A stretch of DNA of 64,000 bases, from NCBI RefSeq assembly GCF_001638985.1, contig NW_017265154.1:372001-436000 (forward strand), in the 5' to 3' direction. Made by a program: the position numbers and the translations under genes. Below are positions 10,946-21,782 of this stretch, in pieces (position 1 is the first letter of the stretch; the number at the start of each line of letters is the position of its first letter). Origin of the DNA: Phycomyces blakesleeanus NRRL 1555(-). Its lineage: Eukaryota; Mucoromycota; Mucoromycetes; Mucorales; Phycomycetaceae. The notes below the pieces were generated by a model that was not told where the DNA came from, ran no database searches, and worked only from the letters and a program-made list of their open reading frames with translations.

Positions 10946-12470
10946 TTATTTTGTATCAAATTCCATTATCATCCCATGTCCAGCCAATTTTCCTTTAAGA
11001 AGCCCAAAGCTTCCTCGTTTGTCAGTTGCTTGGACTTGAACTGTCCTGAAACTAGCTGGAAAAAGCTTAACATTTTCAACCTTTTGTCCATACATAAGTA
11101 CACTAGCGTTATCCCAACTGACATCGTGCATGTCAAGAAAAGAACCCCAACCAAGAAGGTGCCATTGGGTAAGACTGGATCTGGACACAACAAGGTCTGA
11201 AGGGCTGCTGTACATAATACCATTGATAGACTGCTTAACATTAGATCGATAAAAAGCGTGCCTGGTTGTTCTGTCCTTCTGGATCCCAGAAATATCTAGT
11301 TGAGGGCCTAGCTCTTTTATGGTGCGTGTCAAGTAAGGTGACAGATTCTCATCAGAGCCTGTGCGATACAATGCAATTAATACAAATATTGATTTATCAT
11401 TTTTATCTTACCAAATAGGGCTGTTACAACTTCTTCTGATACGGCTTCTTTAGTAAGTTTTCCCGGTCGATAAATTACAATAGCACCAAATAGTCCAGCA
11501 TAACTAATATAATGAGGGTTATTGGATTTGAACTGCTTTTTTAAAATAAATAAATACAATAAAATAAAATAAAATAAAATAAAATAAAATAAAAGTAATA
11601 GTAATAAGCTTACATGTCATTTTCAGTTACATGCGAGTGATAACCCCATACAAGTGAATTCCCATCATTTGGGCCAGGCCCTGCCCTTGGCAACGCCTTC
11701 CAGGAATAGGTGTAATTATGTCCTGGTGCGATTGAAGACTCTTCGGTGGCTCCTTTGTAGACAGCACCTTCCATCTCAAACTCATACAGAACTCCCTGAT
11801 ATATCTGATTAGATCAACCATCTTAACCAACCAATAAATTTGGCAAGACTCACGTGTGGATGAAGGGTAAAGTTATAGCTCGCTCTGTTCCAGAAGTGGA
11901 TAACGATTGTATCACCTACTTCAGCACGTAGTATTGGGCCCATTGCACCTTGCCAGTGTGGACGTTCTACAAGTGTACTAAATGTTTCGTCCGAGTATTC
12001 ACGGTAGAGAGCCTTGTAATACTTTGAGCCCAGAGTAGTAGATGCTAGCCATCACATACATTCAAGGAAAATAGAAGAAGAAGAAGAAAAGGAAAGAAAT
12101 AGACAATAAATTATTACATACAAAATAAGATAGGTTTGTATATTTTCTCACAGGCTGTTGTCCATATGCTCAAGGAAGGGTCTTTAGGAAGTTCATTTGT
12201 TTTGCTTTCTTGGGCATAATCCCAAACAACCTCATCTGCAGCAATGTAATAAGTTCGTACAATGCCATTCATAGGTTTATCAAGTTCGTCATGGAGTAGT
12301 TTAAAGTCATCGATATAATCTCGAGGAGGAGGGACATATGGAGTAGGTAAATCTGGAATGTCATATTGACCATTCACAGCAGTTATAGCTAAAAGCAGAC
12401 TGCCAAATAAAAAAAGAGAATCACAAATGAACTTCATGAAAAATTTAAAAGTATATACAGCAATTCGCAC
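10946..12470 (-). CDS. ceruloplasmin/hephaestin-like multicopper-oxidase relative, secreted
   Basis: Five exons (12470-12122, 12044-11854, 11795-11631, 11535 or 11532-11412, 11358-10946) give about 413 residues. An internal ATG at 12437 would give a cleaner signal peptide (MKFICDSLFLFGSLLLAITA). Cupredoxin domain 1 shows RTYYIAADEVVWDYA, GPILRAEVGDTI, the HxH pair TLHPHG and a second pair WGYHSHV. Domain 2 has HLLGWGSFLDMHD and ends GHGMIMEF. Ferroxidases of this family oxidise Fe(II) outside the cell, but the C-terminal HCH...H...M copper block and the type-1 Cys are missing here. The third junction is awkward: the better-looking donor at 11613 (after VTEND) does not match the phase of the next exon, whereas the donor at 11630 does. 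A frameshift or mis-modelled exon is possible. Confidence 0.75.
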
Positions 12471-13309
12471 AGAAACACATAGACATACAATTGGGGGGTT
12501 TTTTTTTAAAAATATTAAATGTTTAGATTTGTTTCAATTGATTTAAACGCCGTTAGTTTGAAAAGGGCAAATGAACTTTGTGCACTGCTCCACGTTGCAA
12601 TACGCTAATTATGGCAGTAATTTGACAATATATTTTTTTTCTCGAAGACACATACACAAGAGAAGTAAAGAAAGATCTAAGCAAGACGTGCAGCAATTAA
12701 AGTATATGAAGGGTGAATATAAAAATGACCGATCGGTAATGTACACGTGATTGATTAATGTCAGTGTATACGTTTCATATACAATACTTCTTTCAAATGA
12801 ATGTTGTTGACAAGGACTTCCGTTGGTTATATTTATTCTAAGTTTTATTTCTAAAGAGTACAAGAGGTAACTTGTCCGAGCCAATCACTGTATAAGTAGA
12901 TACCGGAAGAGTAGTTGGACACACTTGAGTGGTATACAAATAGTTTGATATGAAATGGGGTTTTTCTTTATCAAGAGATAAGTTCCCAAGTGTCTATACC
13001 AAGAGAAATGTTCCTAAAAAGTTAAAATCGCCATGAAAGTACATAAACTTTGTCTCACCCCTCATATCGTACACTTACACAAACACGCTCACGCTCACTC
13101 ACACTCGCACATCCCCGCTTGGTATCTATATTCCTGTTCTTGCATACTTGGCTAGCACTTAGAGGTACATTGCCGTCTATCTAGTTTTATATACTATCTA
13201 TATCAATTTTTCTATCTTTACCTCTGTCTGTGGGTACAAATATACCTATTTAAACCTTTTAAATCCAATTCACATTCCTTTCTTACTTTCTTTTTTCTGA
13301 TCACCTAAA
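12471..13309. other. divergent intergenic region
   Basis: Lies between the starts of the minus-strand oxidase-like gene and the plus-strand 2H gene. It holds a T9A5 tract at about 12499-12512 and CT-rich sequence just before the 13310 start, common upstream of fungal genes. No gene seen. Confidence 0.6.
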
Positions 13310-14200
13310 ATGAAGTTTATTTTGCCTCTTGTCGGTACTTTGCTGTGTAGCATGACTTGCACTGCAAGCAGCATTTTCACCAAAACATATAAGTCTCCTC
13401 TTGGTGTCCCTCTCGAAGGTACCCTATACTCACACTTACACATACTTTCTCTCTCTACAAGATACACACAAACTTAACATCTTTACACTATAGGTCCTCC
13501 AATCTACATCTCTAAAAAGATCCACGACACTAAGTCTATTGAATTTGTTGAACATTCATGTAAGTTTTCAAAACTCCTTGCAATAATTCATTAATCTTTC
13601 GAGCAGCTTACCCTCCTTGGCTTGGTCTTGAGCTTGACTATGCTTATGTTAAACCCATTGTTGATGCCATCAATTCAACTGAAACACCCCTTTTGACGCG
13701 TGGTATGTCACTTGCTCTCCGTTCGTTTCCGTTCTTTACTAATTTATGTTTATATTCTCAAGGTGAGTCTCATATTACTATTGTCACTCCACCCGAGTTC
13801 GATACTTTGGCAGTTGCCGGTGTCACTATTGAGGAAATCAATGCTATAGCCAGAGAGCAACGCATCCAGGAGAGCAAGTTCGATATTGTTTGTCTCGGCA
13901 AGGCAGAGCTTGTTCAGGATGGCAAGAACTATATTGTCTACCAGATCATTGTTGAGTCTCCTTCGCTTGTAAAGTTGAGAGAGAAGATCTTTACTCTCTA
14001 CTACTCCAAGGGTGGAAACACCGCTTTATTTGATCCTCGTGTAAGTAATTCAACATTCTTATTATACTTGTTTCTCATTCCATTCCACACAGACTTTCTG
14101 GTCCCACATCACCGTTGCATACACTATTAGCGATCTCTTTGTAGATCAGGGAATCTACAAGAGCGCCAATGTATGCCATCGTCCCCTCATTGCTCATTAA
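13310..14200 (+). CDS. secreted 2H-phosphoesterase-like (Swiss-army-knife type) protein
   Basis: Five exons (13310-13418, 13494-13559, 13607-13702, 13763-14040, 14093-14200) encode about 218 residues. The N-terminus is a short signal peptide (MKFILPLVGTLLCSMTCTAS). Two HxT motifs of the 2H superfamily are visible: ESHITIVTPPEF with His at about 94 and FWSHITVAY with His at about 188, about 94 residues apart, as expected for the two halves of the active-site cleft. Between them lies FDIVCLGKAEL and a SKGGNTALFDP segment. 2H enzymes cut or ligate 2',3'-cyclic phosphate or related bonds in RNA or nucleotides; the substrate of this secreted form cannot be told from sequence. The 3' end is uncertain because a GTATG at 14171 could be a donor leading to a further exon. 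Confidence 0.65.
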
Positions 14201-15679
14201 TCGACAAAACATTTGAGTTTGTCGTGAAGCCAGGATCCTCAAACCAATTCTATTCGGACCATATTATTAGCCGACTAAATTGGCCCTCAATCCACACAAG
14301 CCGGGCATATTCTGCCTTAGTTTTTTTCATTTGCTTGTTTTTTAATAAATTATTTTATGTACCACGACCAACAGCTCTTCAAAGAATACACACAGATGCT
14401 ACATATGGAGTACCAACTGTTTCTTCTTTATTTCCTTCGTCATAACATATTAGCTATAGACTATGGATTTCAATATACTTATATATATTTAGTAAACTAA
14501 GTATATTTCTTCAATTTTTTAAAAGAAAATGCGTGTTTAGGGGTGTTCTTAGAGGTGCATTTCGCTTTACTGTGAGTAGTTATATATCACCACATTGCAT
14601 TTCTTTAATCTCTCTGGAGCACCTATCTTTGCGAATATTTATTGCTACCAAGAATAAATTTGTATATTAAATTATGTTTTCCTGGTTCCTTTGTTTTTAA
14701 TATATCAAGATAAGTTTACTTTTTCTTATTATTATTAGTGTTCTTGATACCATGGCTTTTGATAACAGCGAACAAGCCCAAAAGCAGACAATCAATAAAG
14801 ATTAAAAAATATATACAATCTCACTCACTTACATGGAGTGATACACTATGATAAAAAATGAACAATCTTAGGGATTCTTGTAAGCTTTTTTGGGGGTTTT
14901 AAGGGTTGTTTTAAGGTTGAATTCTACCATGACAGATCGTGCGCCTCATAGCTTAAAATCAAATATAACAAACAGCAAGAAATAATATTGATAAATGCTC
15001 CAAAATATCATTACTAATTAAAAAAGTACCTTATTACTTTAAAATAAATAAGTAAATATTTTGTTTAAAATTGGATAAATTGTTCATCGTTTGTCATTAA
15101 ATCGAAAAGTCCGAGTTTCCAGATTAACGTTATTCCTGTTATTATTCCTAATTATTCAACCTAGGACCAGGTTGATTTGCTTTTAAAATATAAACTTGTG
15201 CTATTTTCTATAATAGATACTAGAGCCATACGCTACAGCTTATCCTTACCTTGAGAATTTTATTTATGCTTGCAATATTTTCCACTCAATATTCAAAAGT
15301 AAACGTTTAAGTATTCTGCAATAATCTTTCTACCTGGATTTTTCAGAATTTGGAAATGTAGACAAAATCTAATTGATCTGATACACAAAGCTTTTTTTGT
15401 GAGCGAGTTGTACCTGGTCAAGATACAAAGGGTACTAGTGCGTTATGTTACAACTACCTACCTTCGTCCGCGTCTTGAAAATGACTTTAAAAATTATTGA
15501 CGCGTCGCGATAAAGATAATGTCGCGATTTTTTTTTCTTCCAGACTTTTTCTTTACTTTCTTTCTTTCTTCTTTTTCTTCTTTTTCTTTTTCTTTACTTT
15601 CTTCCAACCTATCCGAACCTGAATATTTAGTTCGAATTCTCCTTGGTTGCAAACTCACTAAACCTCCTCAAAAAGAATA
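14201..15679. other. intergenic region upstream of RNR1
   Basis: About 1.5 kb, AT-rich. The proximal part contains MCB-like sites at 15500-15527 and a long pyrimidine tract at about 15530-15600 before the RNR1 start. No additional gene is supported. Confidence 0.6.
15500..15527. promoter_or_regulatory. MCB-like cell-cycle box cluster upstream of RNR1
   Basis: An ACGCGT hexamer at 15500-15505 overlaps TCGCGA at 15505-15510, and a second TCGCGA lies at 15522-15527, about 150-180 bp before the RNR1 ATG. ACGCGT is the MluI cell-cycle box bound by MBF-type factors that drive S-phase genes including ribonucleotide reductase in yeasts. Use in this fungus is inference. Confidence 0.6.
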
Positions 15680-18600
15680 ATGTTTGTCATCAAAAGAGGT
15701 ACAGCTAAAGTGTTTGTTTATTTGGTGTACGCGCCGTGTCGCGTTTCGTGGTATTAACAAAACCGTTATTTTTGCAGACGGTCGCACCGAAAAAGTCTTG
15801 TTTGACAAGATCACTTCTCGAATCAGCAAACTTTGCAATGGTCTGAATGAAGAATTCGTCATGCCTCCCAAGATCTCTCAAAAGGTAGATCAATTCAGTC
15901 TCTTTGATTGAGGCTGATAATGTTTATATACTTACATTATTTATCACTACACAAATCGTATAAAAAAAGGTTGTTAGTGGCATGTACCAAGGCATAACCA
16001 CAGTGGAATTGGACAACCTTGCCGCTGAAACTGCTGCGGACATGACAACCACTCACCCTGATTATGCTATCCTGGCTGCTCGTATTGCCGTATCCAACCT
16101 CCACAAGGAGACTCACAAGCAATTCAGTGATGTCGTAAACCAACTCTACAACCACAAGCACCCAAAGACCAAGACCGATAATCCTTTAGTGTCCCAAGAA
16201 CTCTTTGATATCGTGAACAAATATTCTGAGAGAATTAATGCTGCTGTAGATGATGAGCGTGATTATGACCTGAACTTCTTTGCATTCAAGACACTTGAGC
16301 GTAGCTATCTCTTAAAGGTTGATGGCCGAACTGTGGAGCGCCCCCAACATATGATTATGCGTGTAGCTCTTGGTATCCACGGCAGTGATATCGAGGCTGC
16401 ATTTGAGACATATGACTTTATGTCCCAGAAATACTTTACTCATGCTACACCTACGCTCTTTAATGCCGGTACTCCTCGTCCTCAACTTTCTAGCTGCTAC
16501 CTCGTCCAGATGAAAGATGACAGGTAAAAGAAGAAGAAGGAAAAAAAGATTTGATATAGTGGAACAAACTAGCAAAGCGATTGGATGATCTAACTTTCAG
16601 ATATAGCATTGAGGGAATTTACGATACACTGACAACTTGTGCTCGTATCTCCAAGTCTGCTGGTGGTGTTGGTGTGAGCTTCCAGAAGATTCGTGGCTCT
16701 GGATCATACATTGCTGGTACCAACGGTACTTCCAACGGTATTGTTCCAATGTTGCGTGTCTACAACGACACTGCTCGCTTTGTAACTCAGGGTGGAGGAA
16801 AGCGCAACGGAAGTTTCGCCATGTAAGTTTTGCTTTTATTTCTGTTTCATAATTGTGGTGGATGTGAATGTAGATCGAATATGGATTATCAAGGATATTA
16901 ATATATATATAATTTTTGGCAAGTTTAGGTATCTTGAACCTTGGCACGTGGATGTTTTTGATTTCTTAGATCTTCGCAAGAATTCCGGAAAGGAAGAAAT
17001 GCGTGCCCGCGACCTGTTCCTCGGATTGTGGATCCCTGATCTGTTCATGAAGCGTATGTTTTTAGATACTTTGTATATAAAAATATTGGTCGGCTGATTA
17101 TATGGGATTATTAGGCGTTGAGAGCAACGGTAGCTGGTCCCTCTTCTGCCCCAATGAGGCCAAGGGACTTTATGATTGCTACGGAGAGGAGTTTGATAGA
17201 CTCTACACCAAGTATGAGAATGAAGGAAGGGCTAGAAAAACTGTAGAAGCTCAGAAGCTTTGGTTTGCTATTTTGGATTCTCAAGTTGAGACTGGCATGC
17301 CTTACATGCTTTACAAGGGTACGTATTTTTTTGTCTTTGCCGATAAAGATGGAGAAAAGGATTAAAAAATTAGACCTGTCGACTTATTAACATATATACG
17401 TTTTAGATGCATGCAACCAAAAATCTAACCAGAAGAACCTGGGTACCATTACGTGTTCCAACTTGTGCACTGGTAAACACCTTAATTTACATAACCTCGA
17501 ATCCAAAACTAATACTTATCTGCAGAAATCATCGAGTACTCTGCTCCCGATGAAGTAGCTGTTTGTAATTTGGCTTCACTTGCGTTGCCAAAGTATGTCG
17601 ACACAGAAACTCGCACCTTTGACTTCGAGAAGCTTCATGAAGTTGCCAAGGTAGTTACACGTAACCTCAACAAGGTCATTGATGTCAACTACTACCCTGT
17701 CGAAGAAGCCAGAAACAGCAACATGCGTCACAGACCGTATGTTTTCACATAATTTTGCAGCTTTACAACCAGCACAAAACAAGCTGAACTAACGTATAAT
17801 TTCTAGTATTGGTATGGGTGTCCAAGGTTTGGCTGATGCTTTCCTTTTGATGCGCTACTCTTTTGATTCTCCCGAGGCACGTCAGTTGAACAAGGATATT
17901 TTTGAGACTATTTATCATGCTGGCCTTGAGGCCTCATGCGAACTGGCAGCCAAAGATGGTCATTATGCCACTTATGAAGGTTCGCCTGTGAGTCAGGGAA
18001 TTCTGCAGCACGACATGTGGAATGTTAGTGGATCTGATCGTTGGGATTGGACTGGCTTGAGAGCAAAGATTGCTCAACATGGTGTGCGTAACTCACTGTT
18101 GGTGGCCCCTATGCCTACCGCAAGCACAAGTCAGATCTTGGGTAATAACGAGTGTTTTGAGCCCTATACTTCTAACATCTACACACGTCGTGTGATGAGC
18201 GGTGAGTTCCAGGTGGTCAACCAACACCTCCTCAGAGACTTGATTGAACGTGGTTTGTGGAATGACCAGGTCAAGAACATGATTATTGCCCACAACGGTA
18301 GCGTTCAACAAGTTCCAACTATTCCAGAGGATATCAAGAAGCTGTACAAGACTGTTTGGGAACTTTCTCAGCGAGTTATTATTGATATGGCAGCAGATCG
18401 TGCGGCCTTTATTGATCAATCGCAATCCATGAATTTGTTTGCAGCTGAGCCAACTTTCGGAAAATTGACCAGTATGCACTTCTATGCTTGGAAAAAGGGC
18501 CTCAAGACTGGCATGTATTACTTGCGCTCCAGACCCGCAGTAGATGCGATCAAGTTCACAGTGGACCAATTGGCCCTCAAGGACATGTCCGCCGAGGAGC

Positions 18601-18680
18601 GCAAGATACAAGAGGAGAAATTGGTAGCCATGCAGTGCTCATTGGATAATAAGGATGCCTGCATTAGCTGCAGCGGTTAA
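15680..18680 (+). CDS. RNR1: ribonucleotide reductase large (alpha) subunit, class Ia
   Basis: Nine exons (15680-15698, 15778-15884, 15970-16523, 16601-16822, 16929-17053, 17115-17318, 17407-17472, 17526-17736, 17807-18680) encode 793 residues, close to the 792 of animal RRM1. The enzyme reduces ribonucleoside diphosphates to deoxyribonucleotides for DNA synthesis. Visible landmarks are an N-terminal ATP-cone ([18 protein letters not shown]), the redox cysteine in LSSCYLVQM (about 218) and its partner in VAVCNLASL (about 446). The radical-site loop SNLCTEIIEY has Asn429, Cys431 and Glu433, and the swinging tail ends CISCSG with a CxxC-type pair. The first exon is only 19 nt; splicing phases agree throughout. 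It lacks the extra C-terminal extension of budding-yeast Rnr1. MCB-like boxes upstream suggest S-phase control. Confidence 0.97.
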
Positions 18681-19480
18681 GTTACTACCAAGCATCATTA
18701 TTATCTCTCTTTCTCTCTTTTTTCTATTTTTCTCTCTATTTTTCTTTTTACAGTGGCTATTCGCTAAGTGAATTCCATACCTACATCTAACCCCCCTCCC
18801 TCTCCCTTCCTCTTGCGGCATACCAAGATCTCTTTCATTCTTTTCTGCTTTTTATAGGCAGTTTACTATTCATTATTATTATTTTTAAATATAACATTCC
18901 TCTTTATTTTATTTTTCTCAATAAATAAATAAATAAAAACAAAGTTTCTTGCACAAAGCAAATTATCTGAGGGTTTGTTTTTCAGTTATATATATATCTA
19001 TTTGAAAGAATGAGAATGTGAATGAGAAGAAGAAAGTATAAATTGTATTTTACTTTAATTAAAGTGATGAATAAGCAGCTTGTAGTTTTATAATAAAGTT
19101 GATGCGGTCGTCTGTAATTAGTACGGAAGATAATATCAATCAAACCATGTTGATCCAAAATCTCAAAACCCTGTACTTGTTAGCCCCACTTGTGACTTTA
19201 GAATAAGATCCTAGGCAATTAATCCTTATTTTGGTTGATTCTAAAGATATACATATATGTATATATCAGCGTAGCAAAATATATTAATTTGATTATGTTT
19301 ATATATACTGAGAAGGTAATTAACTTTATATATAGAATAATACCATTAGGTGAGATACTATCTATCTAAAAGATGTTTGTGCTTTCAGATCCTATGATCA
19401 GTGAGGATGAAAACAAGAATTTAAAAGAAGAATAAATTGCTTATCTATTGCGCAAAAATAAAAATAAAAATAAAGTCTTT
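18681..19480. other. convergent 3' intergenic region
   Basis: Separates the 3' ends of RNR1 and the minus-strand DUF1752 gene. CT-rich and AT-rich tracts only; no gene seen. Confidence 0.6.
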
Positions 19481-20247
19481 TCACCACCCATGAAAACTTT
19501 CCCTCCACTCCGAATCTTGATGCCGATTAGAGGAGGATCGTTTAATATTCGGGCTGTTTTGGATGTCTTCCAAAGCTGGGTCTTGTTGCACACTTTCAGA
19601 AATATTTCTAGGCATATACATAAAAAGTTGAGCTGGTTGTTGATTGGTGATATCAGTATTGGCTGAATCAGAAGGAGGTTTGTGAAAGAGAATAGAAAGG
19701 AGCGATTGACGAGGCGCCAAAGTTGGCTGGGTTTTTGCAAATGTTGTATCGTTTTCCGGGGTGTCTTCTGTGTGTTTATCCTTGGTTTGGCTATTGAGTA
19801 TAGGTGAATCATAAGAATCTGGTACAGAGAGGACTTCAATAGGAACTACATTGACAGGATCTGAGTCAGACCAGGGTGTGGCATTTGGTGATATTGCTGG
19901 AGTAGGGATAGGAGGAGAAGAGCGACATTTTTGAAATTGCACTGCATTTGGTTCTGTAGTTGTCATGGAGGGGGTGGCAAGACAAGACAGAAAATGGTCT
20001 ATGGGAGATTGTCGCTGGATGGGATCTGTTGGCCGTTCGATACATGCAATATCTGTACGTTTTGTTAATGTGCTCTCATGGTGCCATAGTCGCCAGGCCA
20101 TGTTTTCTAGACGTTGGCCATGCTCTAGTTGTCCTTTACACTTTGTAAACACTATTAAATAATTGATGAGCTTTACTTTGATGGTGCTATATAATGTGCC
20201 CTACAGGTCCACATCGTACGCAGATCGTCGGCTTCGACCTCGCGCAT
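19481..20247 (-). CDS. DUF1752 (GATA-AreA N-terminal-like) regulatory protein
   Basis: Two exons (20247-20205, 20151-19481) make 237 residues. The short first exon begins MREVEADDLRTMWTL and splices into FTKCKGQLEHGQRLENMAWRLWH, the diagnostic block of the fungal DUF1752 domain (LW..FTK.K..L..G.RLENLSWRLW), found in nitrogen and nutrient regulators. The rest is Pro/Ser/Thr-rich and probably disordered, ending in a basic Ser-rich segment. No DNA-binding zinc finger is present, so it is not itself a GATA factor; a signalling or co-regulator role is inference. The 5' end faces TPT1 across 169 bp. Confidence 0.72.
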
Positions 20248-20416
20248 TGTGTTGAGGGTTTGTACAGAGAGGGCCAGTAAAGGTGGGAGTAAATCGAGCA
20301 TGAGGAGAAAGAGAAGCAGGAATAAAGATGGATGGAGATACAATTTTTAAAGTTTCTTTCCATCTTTTCTTATAAAACCCCCAGCTCCCTCCCTCCCTCC
20401 CTCCCTCCCTCTTGTC
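20248..20416. promoter_or_regulatory. compact bidirectional promoter between DUF1752 gene and TPT1
   Basis: Only 169 bp separate two divergent start codons. It contains a pyrimidine run (ccctccctccctccctccct) directly before the TPT1 ATG and no TATA box that I can assign. Both genes must share this short control region. Confidence 0.55.
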
Positions 20417-21361
20417 ATGACCACACCAGATCATATTGATCCTTTTGATAGGCGCCGTATCACCCGTATCTCTAAACTACTATCCAGTCTACTTCGCCAT
20501 AATGCAGTCAAGGCCAAACTAAATATACGTTCAGATGGTTATCTAGCAGTATCTGAACTGGTACGCAGATCTACACATATATATCCCTTTCACAACAGGT
20601 GTCAGGCTCCCCTGTTTCTTAAATGAAAAGGGAGTTATATGCATATATTTGTCTATCAAACGAATTTCCTCATTCTTCTATTGTTGCATATAGTTTTCTT
20701 TGGGATCCTTTAGAGATGTCACAATGGAGCAAATTGAGTACGTTGTGAGAGATAACGACAAACAACGATTCCATCTCATGTTTGAAGATGATCAATGGTG
20801 GATCCGTGCAAATCAAGGGCATTCAATTGAGGTGAAGGATATTGCGCTTGATCGCATTATAGATCCTCCTCCAGTAGTGATCCATGGTACCAAACTAGCT
20901 TGTTGGGATCTCATCAAGACTACTGGACTTAAAACGATGGGACGACAACACATTCATTTTTCAGCTGGTCTTCCCGGAGATAAAGATGTCAAAAGTGGTA
21001 ATGTTGAATTGCATTAATGATTTAGTTTATAATGTTTCTAAATCGTGTTTCTTTTTTTTTCAGGTGTGCGTTGGACAAGCGAAATATTCATCTATATTGA
21101 TGCTTCAAAAGCAATGGCAGGTAAAGTAAACAAATATATAAGAGAAAAAAAAAGCGGCGCAGTAACTATTGTATTTGTGTGTGTGTCGCAGGATTGTTTG
21201 GTTTAATTTACAGTCTTTGTTGCATGTTTTTTTTTATTATAGATGGAATTGAGTTCTATCGGTCGTATAATGGTGTAATTCTTACTCAAGGCAAGGATAA
21301 TATACTTGCACCAATTTATTTTGAGCGTGTTGTGGATAAACAAGGGTTACTGCTGAAATAA
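20417..21361 (+). CDS. TPT1: tRNA 2'-phosphotransferase
   Basis: Four exons (20417-20560, 20694-20997, 21064-21120, 21243-21361) encode 207 residues, normal for the family. Tpt1/KptA removes the 2'-phosphate left at tRNA splice junctions by transferring it to NAD+, giving ADP-ribose 1'',2''-cyclic phosphate. The N-terminal lobe has RISKLLSSLLRHNA and LNIRSDGYLAVSEL. The NAD+ lobe shows DNDKQRFHLM, IRANQGHSIEV, VIHGTKLACWDLI and GLKTMGRQHIHFSAGLPGD, followed by SEIFIYIDASKAM and DGIEFYRSYNGVILTQG. The Arg-His-Arg-type catalytic residues expected in these blocks are present. It ends with a short ERVVDKQG tail. Confidence 0.95.
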
Positions 21362-21782
21362 CAAAGAACAAGAAGAATAAGGACGCGTCCACTTTTCTTC
21401 TCCACTCACTGTGAAGAAGAGATAACAAGTAAAAAAAAAAAGAAAAAAAAAAGAAAAGAAAAGAAAAGAAAAGAAAAATATTATATCGGGTTATATCATT
21501 ATATTGTATTGTGCTGTGTTATGTTATGTTGTGATATGTTGTGCTGTGCTGTGCTGTGCTATGTCATGCTGTGCTGTGTCATGCTGTGCTATACTGTGTC
21601 GTGGTGCGTCGTGGTGCGTCTTGGTGCGTCATGTTGTGCCGTGGATTGAAATGCCATACTGTATATAATGTGGTTTGATGCAGTATAGATTTTCTTATGT
21701 ATATGGTGTGTATATGTTGTGTATATGATGAGAAAAGATATTGGTTTTTATCGTTTTTTTTTTTCATTATTTCTTTTTCTTT
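21362..21782. repeat. imperfect short-repeat tract between TPT1 and cyclin gene
   Basis: Begins with a GAAAA-type purine repeat (about 21433-21477), then about 150 bp of degenerate gtgctgt/gtcatgct/gtcgtggtgc units (about 21500-21645), and ends in T-rich sequence. It is the shared 3' region of two convergent genes. No coding frame. Confidence 0.7.
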
